Shown here: positions 7,648 to 16,731 of the stretch, piece by piece
How the letters are laid out: the number at the start of each line of letters is the position of its first letter
Position numbering within the stretch: position 1 is the first letter of the stretch
Source: Flavobacterium sp. SUN052
Lineage (GTDB): Bacteria > Bacteroidota > Bacteroidia > Flavobacteriales > Flavobacteriaceae
Length of the DNA: 64,000 nucleotides
Direction of reading: 5' to 3'
Assembly (NCBI RefSeq): GCF_028867935.1
Contig: NZ_JAPQNS010000004.1
Span: forward strand, 62,001-126,000
Notes under the pieces: model-generated
What the model saw: only the letters and a program-made list of their open reading frames with translations
The model's database searches: none
What the model was told of the DNA's origin: nothing
Translations under genes and position numbers: made by a program

Positions 7648-10600
7648 TTAGAAACTTACCGAAAGACCCGTGTTGAGAATCCGAGACTGCGGATAATACT
7701 GCGCACTGCTGCTGGTTGATTCAGGATCAAACAGGCCCTTCATAGCTGGTGCATACGTAGCCAGGTTCAAGCCACTTACGTAGACACGCAGATTGCTCAG
7801 TCCGATTCGGCTGGTTAACATCGCTGGCAGTGTGTAGCCCAGTTCGAGGTTTTTCAGACGGATGTAATCGGTGCTTTTGAGCCAGTAGCTGGTTCCATTC
7901 GAGAAGTACTGGTTGCTACGGTCCACAATGCGAGGATCGACTGTACTTGGATTATCAACCGTCCAGCGGTGTTGATAGCTCCAATCCAGGAAGTTACCGA
8001 TTGTGCCTGACTCAGTCTGGAGGAATATTTGGCCACCAGTTGACGCTTGCAGCAGCATAGTCAAATCGAAATTGCGGTAGCGAAGGCCCAGGTTAAAACC
8101 ACCCTGGAAACGGGGTACGTTGTTTTTGTCCTGACGAACCTTGTCATCAGCCGTGATTTTGCCGTCGCCGTTGATGTCTTTCAGGCGCATATCACCAGGG
8201 CGCAGCAAGCTGGCACCAACACCACTGTAGTCGATTTTGTTGGCGTCGATGTCGGCCTGAGTCGAGAAGATACCATCATAGATATACAACAGTGTGCCGT
8301 TTGCCTGGTTAGGATCGTTCACGTTGCTTGGCATCGCTTTTCCTGTCGAACGCTGCCAGTCAGGTGCACCTGGCGTTTCGTCCCAGAACGTGATCTGGTT
8401 TTTGGCATAACCACCGTTCACGCTGACGTTGTATTTCAGCTCACCAGCTTGTCCGTTGTAGCCTACATTGAATTCCCAGCCTTTGTTCGACACCTTGCCA
8501 ATGTTTGTTGCTGGCAACGTCATACCGGTTGTCTGGGGAATTGAAGCACTTTTCCGCCACAGGATGTTCGACCGCTTGTTGCTAAATACATCGAACTCGA
8601 AGAAGATTTTGCCGTTTAGCAATGAGCCTTCCAGACCCAGGTTAGCATTGTTGGCAACTTCCCAGGTCAGCGTTGTGTTAGGTACCCCGTTTTCGTATAA
8701 CGTCGGCGTTACCTGGCCGTTGATTACGTAGCCCCAGTTAGAATTGACGGGGTCACCATACGCATACGTTGGTAGATAGTCATATTCGCGGAGTGCTCCA
8801 TTGAAGAATACCTGGTCGTTACCCAACTGACCCCATGATCCGCGCAGCTTGAGGGAGCTGATAGCGGGTACATTGTCTTTGATAAACTTCTCTTCCGACA
8901 AGCGCCAGCCCACCGATACACCGGGGAAGAAACCCCACCGGCTTGCTTTAGGGAACATATACGAACCATCGTACCGCCACAGGAATTCGGCCAGATACTT
9001 CTCTTTGTAGTTGTAACCCGCCCGACCGAAGTAGCTCATACGAGCCCGTTGCCAGGCCGCAGTAGTATTGGCGTTTTTCTCGGCGTTACCACCCGCAAAC
9101 AGCTGGTCGATGGCCGTTGAGGCAAAGTATTTCCGGAAAGCAGAGAAGCCGTTTGAGTTCGACGATTCTTTGGTGATACCAGCCAACAGGGTGATGGCAT
9201 GGTCAGCCGCAAACGTGCGCTCATACGACATGATACCCGACAAAAGCGAGTTGAACTGATCGTTAGTGTACTGGTTCAGGGTGGCCTGAGCCGGTCCTTT
9301 CGCAACTTTCGTCAGGAGCGGGTTTTTGTTGGCATCGAACGATGTGTAGTCCCAGCTATATACGTACCAGGGGGTTTGCCAGGTTTTGCCTTGCTGAATG
9401 TATTTATCCAACGCCACGCTGCCCTGGAATTTCAAACCTTCGATCCAGGGGTTAGTAATGTTGATGCTGGCATTGCTCTGCATGTAGTAACGCGTATCGC
9501 GGTCGTAACCCGTTGCATTGGTCGTAACCAACACGGGCTGCTGACCGTTTTCAATGTCTGGTGCAGGCAAACCGTTTGGCCAGAAAGCAGGCTTGTTCGG
9601 ATAGCCCCGCATCAACATACGGAAGATGGCACCCGCCCCAACCGTTGGAAAGAAACGATTTTCCTGACGACCTACGATCCCAACCACGGCGTTGATGTGC
9701 TTGCTGATCTTCGCATCGATATTGGTGCGGAAGTCATATTGCTTATAACCCGTTGCTGAGTTTTTGTAGAACGCATCCTGATTCTGGTAATTAGCTGATA
9801 CCAGGTATTTGATGTTCTCACCACCACCTGTCAACTGAAGCGTATGGCGCACCTGAGGTGACCACGTTTTCAGGGCTGCACCAAACCAGTCGGTGTTGGG
9901 GTGGCCCCATGGATCTGAGCCATCGGCGTACTTCTTCATATCGTCGGGCGTAAAAGCTGCCTTCGTGATCGCGCCGTTATCAGGACGAGTGTAGCTACCT
10001 GTAGCGTTGAAAGCCGTCAATGCTGGCTTCCAGAATTGCGCTGGCAGGTTATACGCGTTGATCTCGTTATTGAGTTCGGCATACTGACTTGCCGAAGCCA
10101 TCTTAGGCGTAACGGTTGGTTGTGACCAGCCCTGGTTGAAACTGTACGAGATTTCGGGTTTGCCCAGTTTACCGCGCTTGGTGGTTACAAGAATAACCCC
10201 GTTAGCAGCCCGTGAACCGTAGATGGCCGCCGAAGCGTCTTTCAGTACCGAGATGCTCTCGATGTCGGCTGGGTTGATCCGGTCAAGACCACCCGCACGA
10301 GCGGGTACTCCGTCGATAACGATCAACGCGTCGTTGTTTCCGAGTGTGTTTGAACCCCGGATACGAATCGAAGAACCATCATAGCCTGGCTCGCCACTGC
10401 GGTTGGTGGCAATTACACCCGGCATCCGGCCTGCAATGGAGTTCGACAGGTTAACGGAGGGAGATTTAATAAGCTCTGTTCCCTTCACCGAAACAACGGA
10501 GCCCGTTACCGTTTCTTTCTTTTGCTGACCGTAACCAACTACCACAACTTCGTTCAACATCTTGTTGTCTGAAGCCAGGGTAATACTTATTTCCTGACGG

Positions 10601-10926
10601 TTACTGATCGGCGCTTCCTGAGTAAGATAGCCGATATAAGAATAAACTAATATTCCATTCCGGTTTGGCGCATTTACCGAGTAATTCCCCTCAGCGTCCG
10701 TTACTGAACCTGTTGTTGTGCCTTTTAAAACGACACTCACGCCAGGTAATCCTTTTCCTTCTTCATCCAGTACTTTTCCGCTAATCTTTGATTGGGCCAT
10801 CACTCCAATCGAACAACAAAGCATTAGCAGCAAACTGCCCAGGAAAGCCCTGTTTAGTAGGCGGATGCGTAAGGGTGTGTCTTCCCGTGCACGATTCTTT
10901 GCACCAGTAGTAAATAGTGTTTGCAT
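7648..10926 (-). CDS. SusC/RagA-family TonB-linked outer membrane transporter (pair 1)
   Basis: A 1092-residue beta-barrel transporter powered by TonB-ExbBD. In order: a signal sequence preceded by about 25 polar residues, a CarboxypepD_reg-like domain (about 45-125), the SusC motif VVVGYGQQKKETVTGSV, a plug domain (about 130-250) ending in ISVLKDASAAIYGSRAANG, and a 22-strand-type barrel to the C-terminus, which ends in LSVSF. It forms the lid-and-barrel complex with the SusD encoded 21 bases downstream. The unusually long pre-signal tail is shared with the paralogue at 13241-16459, so this start appears genuine. No anti-sigma or HTCS regulator is adjacent, so its control is not evident. Confidence 0.95.
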   Translation of the reverse strand: MQTLFTTGAKNRAREDTPLRIRLLNRAFLGSLLLMLCCSIGVMAQSKISGKVLDEEGKGLPGVSVVLKGTTTGSVTDAEGNYSVNAPNRNGILVYSYIGYLTQEAPISNRQEISITLASDNKMLNEVVVVGYGQQKKETVTGSVVSVKGTELIKSPSVNLSNSIAGRMPGVIATNRSGEPGYDGSSIRIRGSNTLGNNDALIVIDGVPARAGGLDRINPADIESISVLKDASAAIYGSRAANGVILVTTKRGKLGKPEISYSFNQGWSQPTVTPKMASASQYAELNNEINAYNLPAQFWKPALTAFNATGSYTRPDNGAITKAAFTPDDMKKYADGSDPWGHPNTDWFGAALKTWSPQVRHTLQLTGGGENIKYLVSANYQNQDAFYKNSATGYKQYDFRTNIDAKISKHINAVVGIVGRQENRFFPTVGAGAIFRMLMRGYPNKPAFWPNGLPAPDIENGQQPVLVTTNATGYDRDTRYYMQSNASINITNPWIEGLKFQGSVALDKYIQQGKTWQTPWYVYSWDYTSFDANKNPLLTKVAKGPAQATLNQYTNDQFNSLLSGIMSYERTFAADHAITLLAGITKESSNSNGFSAFRKYFASTAIDQLFAGGNAEKNANTTAAWQRARMSYFGRAGYNYKEKYLAEFLWRYDGSYMFPKASRWGFFPGVSVGWRLSEEKFIKDNVPAISSLKLRGSWGQLGNDQVFFNGALREYDYLPTYAYGDPVNSNWGYVINGQVTPTLYENGVPNTTLTWEVANNANLGLEGSLLNGKIFFEFDVFSNKRSNILWRKSASIPQTTGMTLPATNIGKVSNKGWEFNVGYNGQAGELKYNVSVNGGYAKNQITFWDETPGAPDWQRSTGKAMPSNVNDPNQANGTLLYIYDGIFSTQADIDANKIDYSGVGASLLRPGDMRLKDINGDGKITADDKVRQDKNNVPRFQGGFNLGLRYRNFDLTMLLQASTGGQIFLQTESGTIGNFLDWSYQHRWTVDNPSTVDPRIVDRSNQYFSNGTSYWLKSTDYIRLKNLELGYTLPAMLTSRIGLSNLRVYVSGLNLATYAPAMKGLFDPESTSSSAQYYPQSRILNTGLSVSF

Positions 10927-11367
10927 AAGTAAAATAGGGTTTGATTAAGTTACCAGCCAAAGGAAATGGCCACCCCTATTTACTAAAATATATCCTGTTT
11001 TTTAATAAATAATTCTTATTCGGTTAAAATAAGCTCATACCTAGCAAAAACGAGCTATGAATTGAGTGTTTTTACGGATAAAAAAATCAAAGCTTTGACC
11101 AGTGAGAGGTCGTACTTTTACTAAAAATATATGGCGAAACTGAAGCAGTTTTTAGAGAGAATCAGATTGAGTATAGGGTATAATGACTAAAACAGTTCAT
11201 TTTGTCTAAAAATAGGATTTAACTAATATTTGGACTTGATTACTTTTGTCGGCTCCAACGCAAATCACTGCCTGTGTTTTAAACAAAGAACCCCGCTGGT
11301 CATAAAACCAACGGGGTTCGAAAACGACGAAACTATTCACTACTACTTAGCACCAATGGATCGTTGC
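10927..11367. other. Intergenic: susC1 promoter region and susD2 terminator
   Basis: AT-rich 441-base spacer between the two susCD pairs. The part near 11288-11319 holds the terminator of the upstream pair; the remainder must contain the promoter of the first susC on the minus strand. I found no convincing TAnnTTTG element there, only a TTCCTTTG on the minus strand at about 10959-10966, one mismatch off. No coding potential is seen. Confidence 0.6.
11288..11319 (-). terminator. Intrinsic terminator of second susC-susD pair
   Basis: Arms GAACCCCGCTGGT and ACCAACGGGGTTC form a 13-bp stem (one mismatch or G-U pair) with a 6-base loop. On the minus strand the hairpin is followed by TTTGTTT. Confidence 0.8.
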
Positions 11368-13227
11368 TTAATAGCCGGGATTCTGTACCAGTTTAGAGTT
11401 CCTGTTTATCTCATCGCGGCTTACGGGCAGGAAGTACATTTTATCTAACCAAGCTCGGTTCTCCTTGCCCGGATCAATGTCCACCACCTTGTAACTGTAA
11501 TCATAGCTCGTGGGGTCATATTTATAGAGCGACACACTCTTGCCAGCTTTCAACGTACCAGTAATACTGATGATGTTGGCTTTGCGACCAAGTGTGGTTG
11601 GGGCAATCATCCAGCGACGAGCGTCGTGGTAACGCTGCTCCTCAAAAACCATCTCGATTCGGCGTTCGTTGCGATACCGCTCTTTTAAGGCAGCCCCTGT
11701 TTCGGTCAGAGCAGGCATTCCTGCCCGGAAACGAATCTTGTTGAGCCATGTTTTGGCTTCAGCATCCTGACCTAATTCGATACAAGCCTCAGCGTAATTA
11801 AACACAGCCTCTGTGTAGCGGAAAAATGGAAAAGGAACCTGCTGAAAGGTGTTTTGGTCAACAATAGCTGGATTTGGGTCAGTGAATTTCCGCATATAGT
11901 AGCCCGTGTAGCTACCATTCCAGTCTTCCACGGTGCTCTTACGCGTATCCAGACCGGCTACTGTTACTTTGCTGCTACCACTTGTCACCTCATACTGACC
12001 AGTTTGAATCTGGTTGACGGGATCTTTGGCGGCTACGTCGGCAGTGCGAGGCTTCCAGGGGGCACCATCATACAAAATCGAACCGTAGAAACGGGGATCG
12101 CGGTTGGCGTAGGGCGTGGTCGCTTTTGCGGGATCGGTCCAGCTGAACTTAGAGCCGTCTAACATCTCGTAGTCATCTACCAGCAACGATACAGGCGTGT
12201 TACCCGCCCAGTTGTGATAGCCATTGGGCCCGTTGTATAGACCTTGTTGCCCCCCCGCTTCCTGCTTGCCATTAATGAAGGAGCGAGTAAAGATCAGGTC
12301 TTTTTCTCCACCATTACGTGCCAGTGCGATGTTCATGTAATTTTCGGTACCAGCAGCTGGCGTGGCAGGAGCCGTAAGGTTCAACTGCGATCCATACGTA
12401 GTAAGGTCCAGCACCGCCTTAGCCGCGTCTTTAGCTTTCTGCCAACGGGCTGTCCGGTCACCACTCACGTAACCCAGCAGTTCGGGCTTGGCAAAAGCAG
12501 CGTGAACGGTCGACTTAGCTTTGGCCGTAGCCGCATCATAAAGATCACTGGCGGCATAAGTCAGTATACGGGCCTTAAGGGCCAGAGCAGCCGCTTCGTT
12601 AGCCCGGCCTTTAGCCAGTGATTGCCCCTTAAGTAGAGCAGCCGCATCATCGCAGTCTTTCACAATGAAGTTGATACACTCTTCCATTGTGTTGCGGGGA
12701 AGTGAATAATCAGCCTCGCCGAGGTTGTAAGGCTTATCGACAAGGGGAACACCTCCGTAGTAGCGGACTAGCTGATGGTAATAGTAAGCCCGCAAAAACT
12801 TAGCTTCGCCCGTAAGCCGCTCTACAATCTTATTGGTATTGGCGAAGGCCGGTTTGGCTAAGTTTGCCAACGCCAGGTTAGTGGCCCGGATTCGCAGGTA
12901 CAAATTGTTCCAGTTGCGCGTTTCGTTCACCAGGCCGGGGTCTGCGGGGTTCGAGCGAGCCTCGGTAATGGTAGTGATTCCCCGACCGGGGTGGGTAAAA
13001 ATGGTTTCGTCGGTGAATGAGGCTAATTGCTCCTCGTAGAATCCGCCTTGCCCCAGGCCCTGATAAATACCCGTCACGAATGCTTCTGACAAGGCTGCGT
13101 CTGTCCAAACAGCTGAACCGGCAACCTGGTCGAGCGGCTGGGTATTCACAAAATTGTCATTACACCCCGTTACGGCCATTGATGCCAATAAGACGGCGAG
13201 AGGTATGGTTTTTATAGTAAGTTTCAT
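11368..13227 (-). CDS. SusD/RagB-family outer membrane lipoprotein (pair 2)
   Basis: A 619-residue lipoprotein with lipobox AVTGC (Cys 22), the FVNTQPLDQVAG opening and the same closing RDEINRNSKLVQNPGY as its paralogue at 5776-7626. The two SusDs align along their whole lengths, with conserved blocks such as LGYVSGDRTARWQKAKDAAK. The surface-exposed middle part differs, which suggests different ligands. The gene begins 13 bases after the partner susC stop, and the pair is closed by the terminator at 11288-11319. Confidence 0.95.
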   Translation of the reverse strand: MKLTIKTIPLAVLLASMAVTGCNDNFVNTQPLDQVAGSAVWTDAALSEAFVTGIYQGLGQGGFYEEQLASFTDETIFTHPGRGITTITEARSNPADPGLVNETRNWNNLYLRIRATNLALANLAKPAFANTNKIVERLTGEAKFLRAYYYHQLVRYYGGVPLVDKPYNLGEADYSLPRNTMEECINFIVKDCDDAAALLKGQSLAKGRANEAAALALKARILTYAASDLYDAATAKAKSTVHAAFAKPELLGYVSGDRTARWQKAKDAAKAVLDLTTYGSQLNLTAPATPAAGTENYMNIALARNGGEKDLIFTRSFINGKQEAGGQQGLYNGPNGYHNWAGNTPVSLLVDDYEMLDGSKFSWTDPAKATTPYANRDPRFYGSILYDGAPWKPRTADVAAKDPVNQIQTGQYEVTSGSSKVTVAGLDTRKSTVEDWNGSYTGYYMRKFTDPNPAIVDQNTFQQVPFPFFRYTEAVFNYAEACIELGQDAEAKTWLNKIRFRAGMPALTETGAALKERYRNERRIEMVFEEQRYHDARRWMIAPTTLGRKANIISITGTLKAGKSVSLYKYDPTSYDYSYKVVDIDPGKENRAWLDKMYFLPVSRDEINRNSKLVQNPGY

Positions 13228-13240
13228 CTGTAATGAGTGA

Positions 13241-16200
13241 TTAGAAGCCCAGCGATAAGCCTGTGTTCAGAATGCGCGACTGTGGGTAATACTGCCCCGT
13301 TGCGTTATCTGCCTCAGGATCGAATGAGCCGAGTTTGTTGACGATAGTAGCCAGGTTCAGCGCGTTGACGTAAACCCGCAGGTTATTGATACCCACTTTT
13401 TTGCCGAGTGTAGCCGGAATAGTATACCCAAATTCCAGGTTTTTCAGGCGGATATAATCTGCTGAACGCAACCAGTAGGTGTTGCCACCCGAGTAGTACT
13501 GATCACTACGGTTAGCAATGCGAGGATGTACACTGCTGGGGTTGTCTACCGTCCAACGATCCGTATAAATCTCTTGCAGGTAGTTACCAATGTTACCCGA
13601 CTCGCCCAGGCTGATGTATTGCTGCGCTCCGGCTGACCCCTGGAAGAGAATTGTGAGGTCGAAGTTTTTGTACGTAGCCCGTGCATTTAAGCCACCTTGG
13701 AATAGAGGTAGCTGCGTACGGTTATTACGCACCTGATCGTCGGGGGTGATTTTTCCATCGCCGTTGTAGTCTTTGTACTTCATGTCGCCGGGACGGATAT
13801 TTTTCACGATAGCTGAATAGTCGAGCTTGTTAGCGTCGATGTCAGCCTGATCACGGAACACACCATCATACTGATAAGCCACATACGAGTTGATTGGGCG
13901 ACCGGTAGACCGCTGCCACTCAGGAGCGCCGGGAGCTTCGTCCCAGAAAATGATCTTGTTCTGAGCATAGCCACCGTTAACTCCGACGGTGAATTTCACA
14001 CCACCTGCCTGGCCGTTGTAGCTAACCTGACCATCAAAACCGCGGTTACGCACTTTACCGATATTTTCTGGAGGCAGAATTAGACCTGTAGTACGGGGAA
14101 CAGATGCATTCCGTGGGTATAAAATCGACGTCCGCAGGTTGTTGAACACGTCGAATTCGAAGCTGAGTTTACCATTGAACAATTGACCTTCAAGACCGAT
14201 GTCGGCATTGTTGGCCACCTCCCACGTAATGCTGGTGTTCGGAATCCGGCTCTCTAGCAGCGTTTTCTGCTGTGCATCGTTAATAATGTAGGTGTCGAAA
14301 CCGTAAGTACCCAGATATTGATAGGTAGCCAGCGTGGTGGTGCCTGGGAAGTAGATCTGGTCGTTACCCAACTGACCCCATGATCCGCGTAGCTTCAGGT
14401 AGTTGACCGTCTGAACGGAGTTTTTCCAGAAACTTTCTTCCGAAATCACCCAGCCTGCCAGAAATCCAGGGAAGAAACCGTAGCGGGTTTCCTTGGGGAA
14501 AATGTCTGAACCATCGTAGCGACCCACAAACTCAAACAAATATTTGTCTTTGTAGTTATAGGCTGCCCGACCGAAGTAGTTCAGACGCGCCCGATTGAAA
14601 GCACTACCACCGTTGTCTTTGCTCAGGTCACCACCCGCAAAAAGCTGATCAATAGAAGACGAGATGAAATAACGACGGAACGCGCCGAAGTTATCGCCGG
14701 TGATTGTTTCGCGGTTTACCCCAGCCAGAAACGTCAGACCGTGATCGCCCACTTTACGTTCGTACGTAGCAATACCACCTAACAAAATGTTGAGTTGGGT
14801 ATTGTTGCCAAGGGTCAGGCGAGGTTCTGCAGGCCCGCGCACACTGGCGATCAGGTTTGGATTACCGTTGGCATCTACGCCCGTACCACGCTCGTACAAC
14901 GTCCAGGGCGTTTCCCACCGGCGGTTGTTCTGGTTCAGTTTATCGATTGCAGCCGTACCAGAGAATTTCAGTCCTTCAACACCTGGAATTTTGAAGTCTA
15001 GCTGACCATTGGTCTGGATATAGTCACGACGATCTTTGTCGTATCCTGTCGCATTGGTCGTGATCACAACGGGATTCTCACCGTTTTCAATATCAGGACC
15101 GGGCCGGCCATCGGGCCAGAACGCAGGCTGATTGGGCTTGCCCCGCATTTGCATCCGGAAAATGGCCCCTGCGCCCCGTGTTGGATAGAACCGGAACTCT
15201 TCACGCCCCAGAATACCTACTGCTAAGTGCAGATACTTATTGATGTTGGCATCCAGATTGATCCGCAAATCATACTGCTTGTAGCCCGTTGCCGACTGTT
15301 TGTAGTACGCATCCTGGTTCTGATAACCCAACGACGCGATGTACTTCAGGTCTTCTGTACCGCCCTGCAACTGAATGTTATGGCGCACTTGTGGCGACCA
15401 GTTCTTTAGCGTGGCACCATACCAGTCGGTGTTGGGGTGACCCCAGGGATCGGAGCCATCGTTGTACTTTGTAATATCATCGGGTGTGTAGGGGGCTTTC
15501 CGAACCGTGCCATCGGGGCGCGTGTACGAACCCGTCGTCTGGTAAGCTTTCGTAGCGGCAGGCCACTCCGAAACAGGTAGCTCGTATACGCTCAAATCGT
15601 TGAGCATGGTGGCATACTCAGCTGCATTAGCCAGTTTTGGGATGATTGTTGGCTGGGCAAAACCCTGGTTGAAGGTGTACGATAACTGTGGTTTACCCGA
15701 TTTTCCGCGTTTGGTAGTAATCAGGATAACCCCGTTGGCTGCCCGTGACCCATAAATAGCGGCTGAGGCATCTTTCAGTACCGAAATCGTTTCGATGTCA
15801 GCTGGGTTGATCCGGTCAAGGCCACCCGCCCGGTCAGGAATACCATCGACTACAATCAGGGCGTTGTTATTTCCCAGTGTGTTCGTGCCCCGAATCCGAA
15901 TGGCTGATCCATCATAGCCAGGTTCGCCACTACGATTCACCGCGATTACACCCGGTAGGCGACCTGCAATAGAGTTAGAGAGGTTGGTGGTTGGCGATTT
16001 AACCAGATCTGTACCTTTCACGGCAACAACGGAGCCTGTAATGGTTTCCTTACGTTGTGTACCATACCCTACCACCACCACTTCGTTGAGCGATTTGGTG
16101 TCGGTTGTCAGTGTAACATTAACTGTCGATTTCCCCTGAAGTGGAATTTCCTGAGTGTTATACCCAATGTACGAAAATACCAGCGTGCCATTGGGGTCGG

Positions 16201-16459
16201 TTGAATTGACGGAAAAAGCTCCCTGCACGTCGGTCACAGTTCCCGTTGAGGTGCCTTTCAAGACCACACTTACACCGGGTAATCCTTGACCTTCGTCGTC
16301 GAGAACCTTACCTGTGATTCTATTTTGGGCTATTGCCCCGACGGAGCAGCACAAAATGAATAGGAATGTGGCAAAGACGAATCGCTTGCAGAACCAGTTG
16401 ACAGGCGGGCTTCCTTCACGAGTGCGAGAGCCGATGTCATTTGTAAATCGGTTTTTCAT
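13241..16459 (-). CDS. SusC/RagA-family TonB-linked outer membrane transporter (pair 2)
   Basis: A 1072-residue paralogue of the transporter at 7648-10926, with the same architecture: polar tail, signal peptide (LCCSVGAIAQ), CarboxypepD_reg-like domain, plug with VVVGYGTQRKETITGSV and ISVLKDASAAIYGSRAANG, then the barrel ending LSLGF. It lies at the head of the second susCD pair. The two pairs probably arose by tandem duplication, and the plug regions are nearly identical. The 272-base spacer upstream (16460-16731) holds its promoter and the ccmF terminator. Confidence 0.95.
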   Translation of the reverse strand: MKNRFTNDIGSRTREGSPPVNWFCKRFVFATFLFILCCSVGAIAQNRITGKVLDDEGQGLPGVSVVLKGTSTGTVTDVQGAFSVNSTDPNGTLVFSYIGYNTQEIPLQGKSTVNVTLTTDTKSLNEVVVVGYGTQRKETITGSVVAVKGTDLVKSPTTNLSNSIAGRLPGVIAVNRSGEPGYDGSAIRIRGTNTLGNNNALIVVDGIPDRAGGLDRINPADIETISVLKDASAAIYGSRAANGVILITTKRGKSGKPQLSYTFNQGFAQPTIIPKLANAAEYATMLNDLSVYELPVSEWPAATKAYQTTGSYTRPDGTVRKAPYTPDDITKYNDGSDPWGHPNTDWYGATLKNWSPQVRHNIQLQGGTEDLKYIASLGYQNQDAYYKQSATGYKQYDLRINLDANINKYLHLAVGILGREEFRFYPTRGAGAIFRMQMRGKPNQPAFWPDGRPGPDIENGENPVVITTNATGYDKDRRDYIQTNGQLDFKIPGVEGLKFSGTAAIDKLNQNNRRWETPWTLYERGTGVDANGNPNLIASVRGPAEPRLTLGNNTQLNILLGGIATYERKVGDHGLTFLAGVNRETITGDNFGAFRRYFISSSIDQLFAGGDLSKDNGGSAFNRARLNYFGRAAYNYKDKYLFEFVGRYDGSDIFPKETRYGFFPGFLAGWVISEESFWKNSVQTVNYLKLRGSWGQLGNDQIYFPGTTTLATYQYLGTYGFDTYIINDAQQKTLLESRIPNTSITWEVANNADIGLEGQLFNGKLSFEFDVFNNLRTSILYPRNASVPRTTGLILPPENIGKVRNRGFDGQVSYNGQAGGVKFTVGVNGGYAQNKIIFWDEAPGAPEWQRSTGRPINSYVAYQYDGVFRDQADIDANKLDYSAIVKNIRPGDMKYKDYNGDGKITPDDQVRNNRTQLPLFQGGLNARATYKNFDLTILFQGSAGAQQYISLGESGNIGNYLQEIYTDRWTVDNPSSVHPRIANRSDQYYSGGNTYWLRSADYIRLKNLEFGYTIPATLGKKVGINNLRVYVNALNLATIVNKLGSFDPEADNATGQYYPQSRILNTGLSLGF

Positions 16460-16675
16460 GTGTGTATAGACTTTAACATTAACAATCTGTTAAAGGCACA
16501 CCTAAAAACCATCTACTACCCTTTATCTATAATTCTTAAAGAATTTTATTATTTCAAGAAATACCCTATTTATTGATTTTAAATGCAGGATTTTACTTAG
16601 ATCAATGTACTTAGTTCAGTACAGAAATCCGTTTGATTACTAACCTATTAGAGGGTAATTAATAGACACAAAAAA

Positions 16676-16712
16676 AGGCGTTATTACACTTTGTTTTTGT
16701 AGAATAACGCCT
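16676..16712 (-). terminator. Intrinsic terminator of the ccm cluster
   Basis: Perfect 10-bp stem AGGCGTTATT/AATAACGCCT with a 17-base loop, followed on the minus strand by a seven-T run. It lies just past the end of ccmF. Confidence 0.85.
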
Positions 16713-16731
16713 AGAAAAATAAGGGATTTCG

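Noticed and set aside
11241..11248. TACTTTTG, an exact TAnnTTTG promoter match on the + strand
   Set aside because: No -33 element at proper distance and no credible + strand gene downstream; it faces the 3' end of a minus-strand susD.
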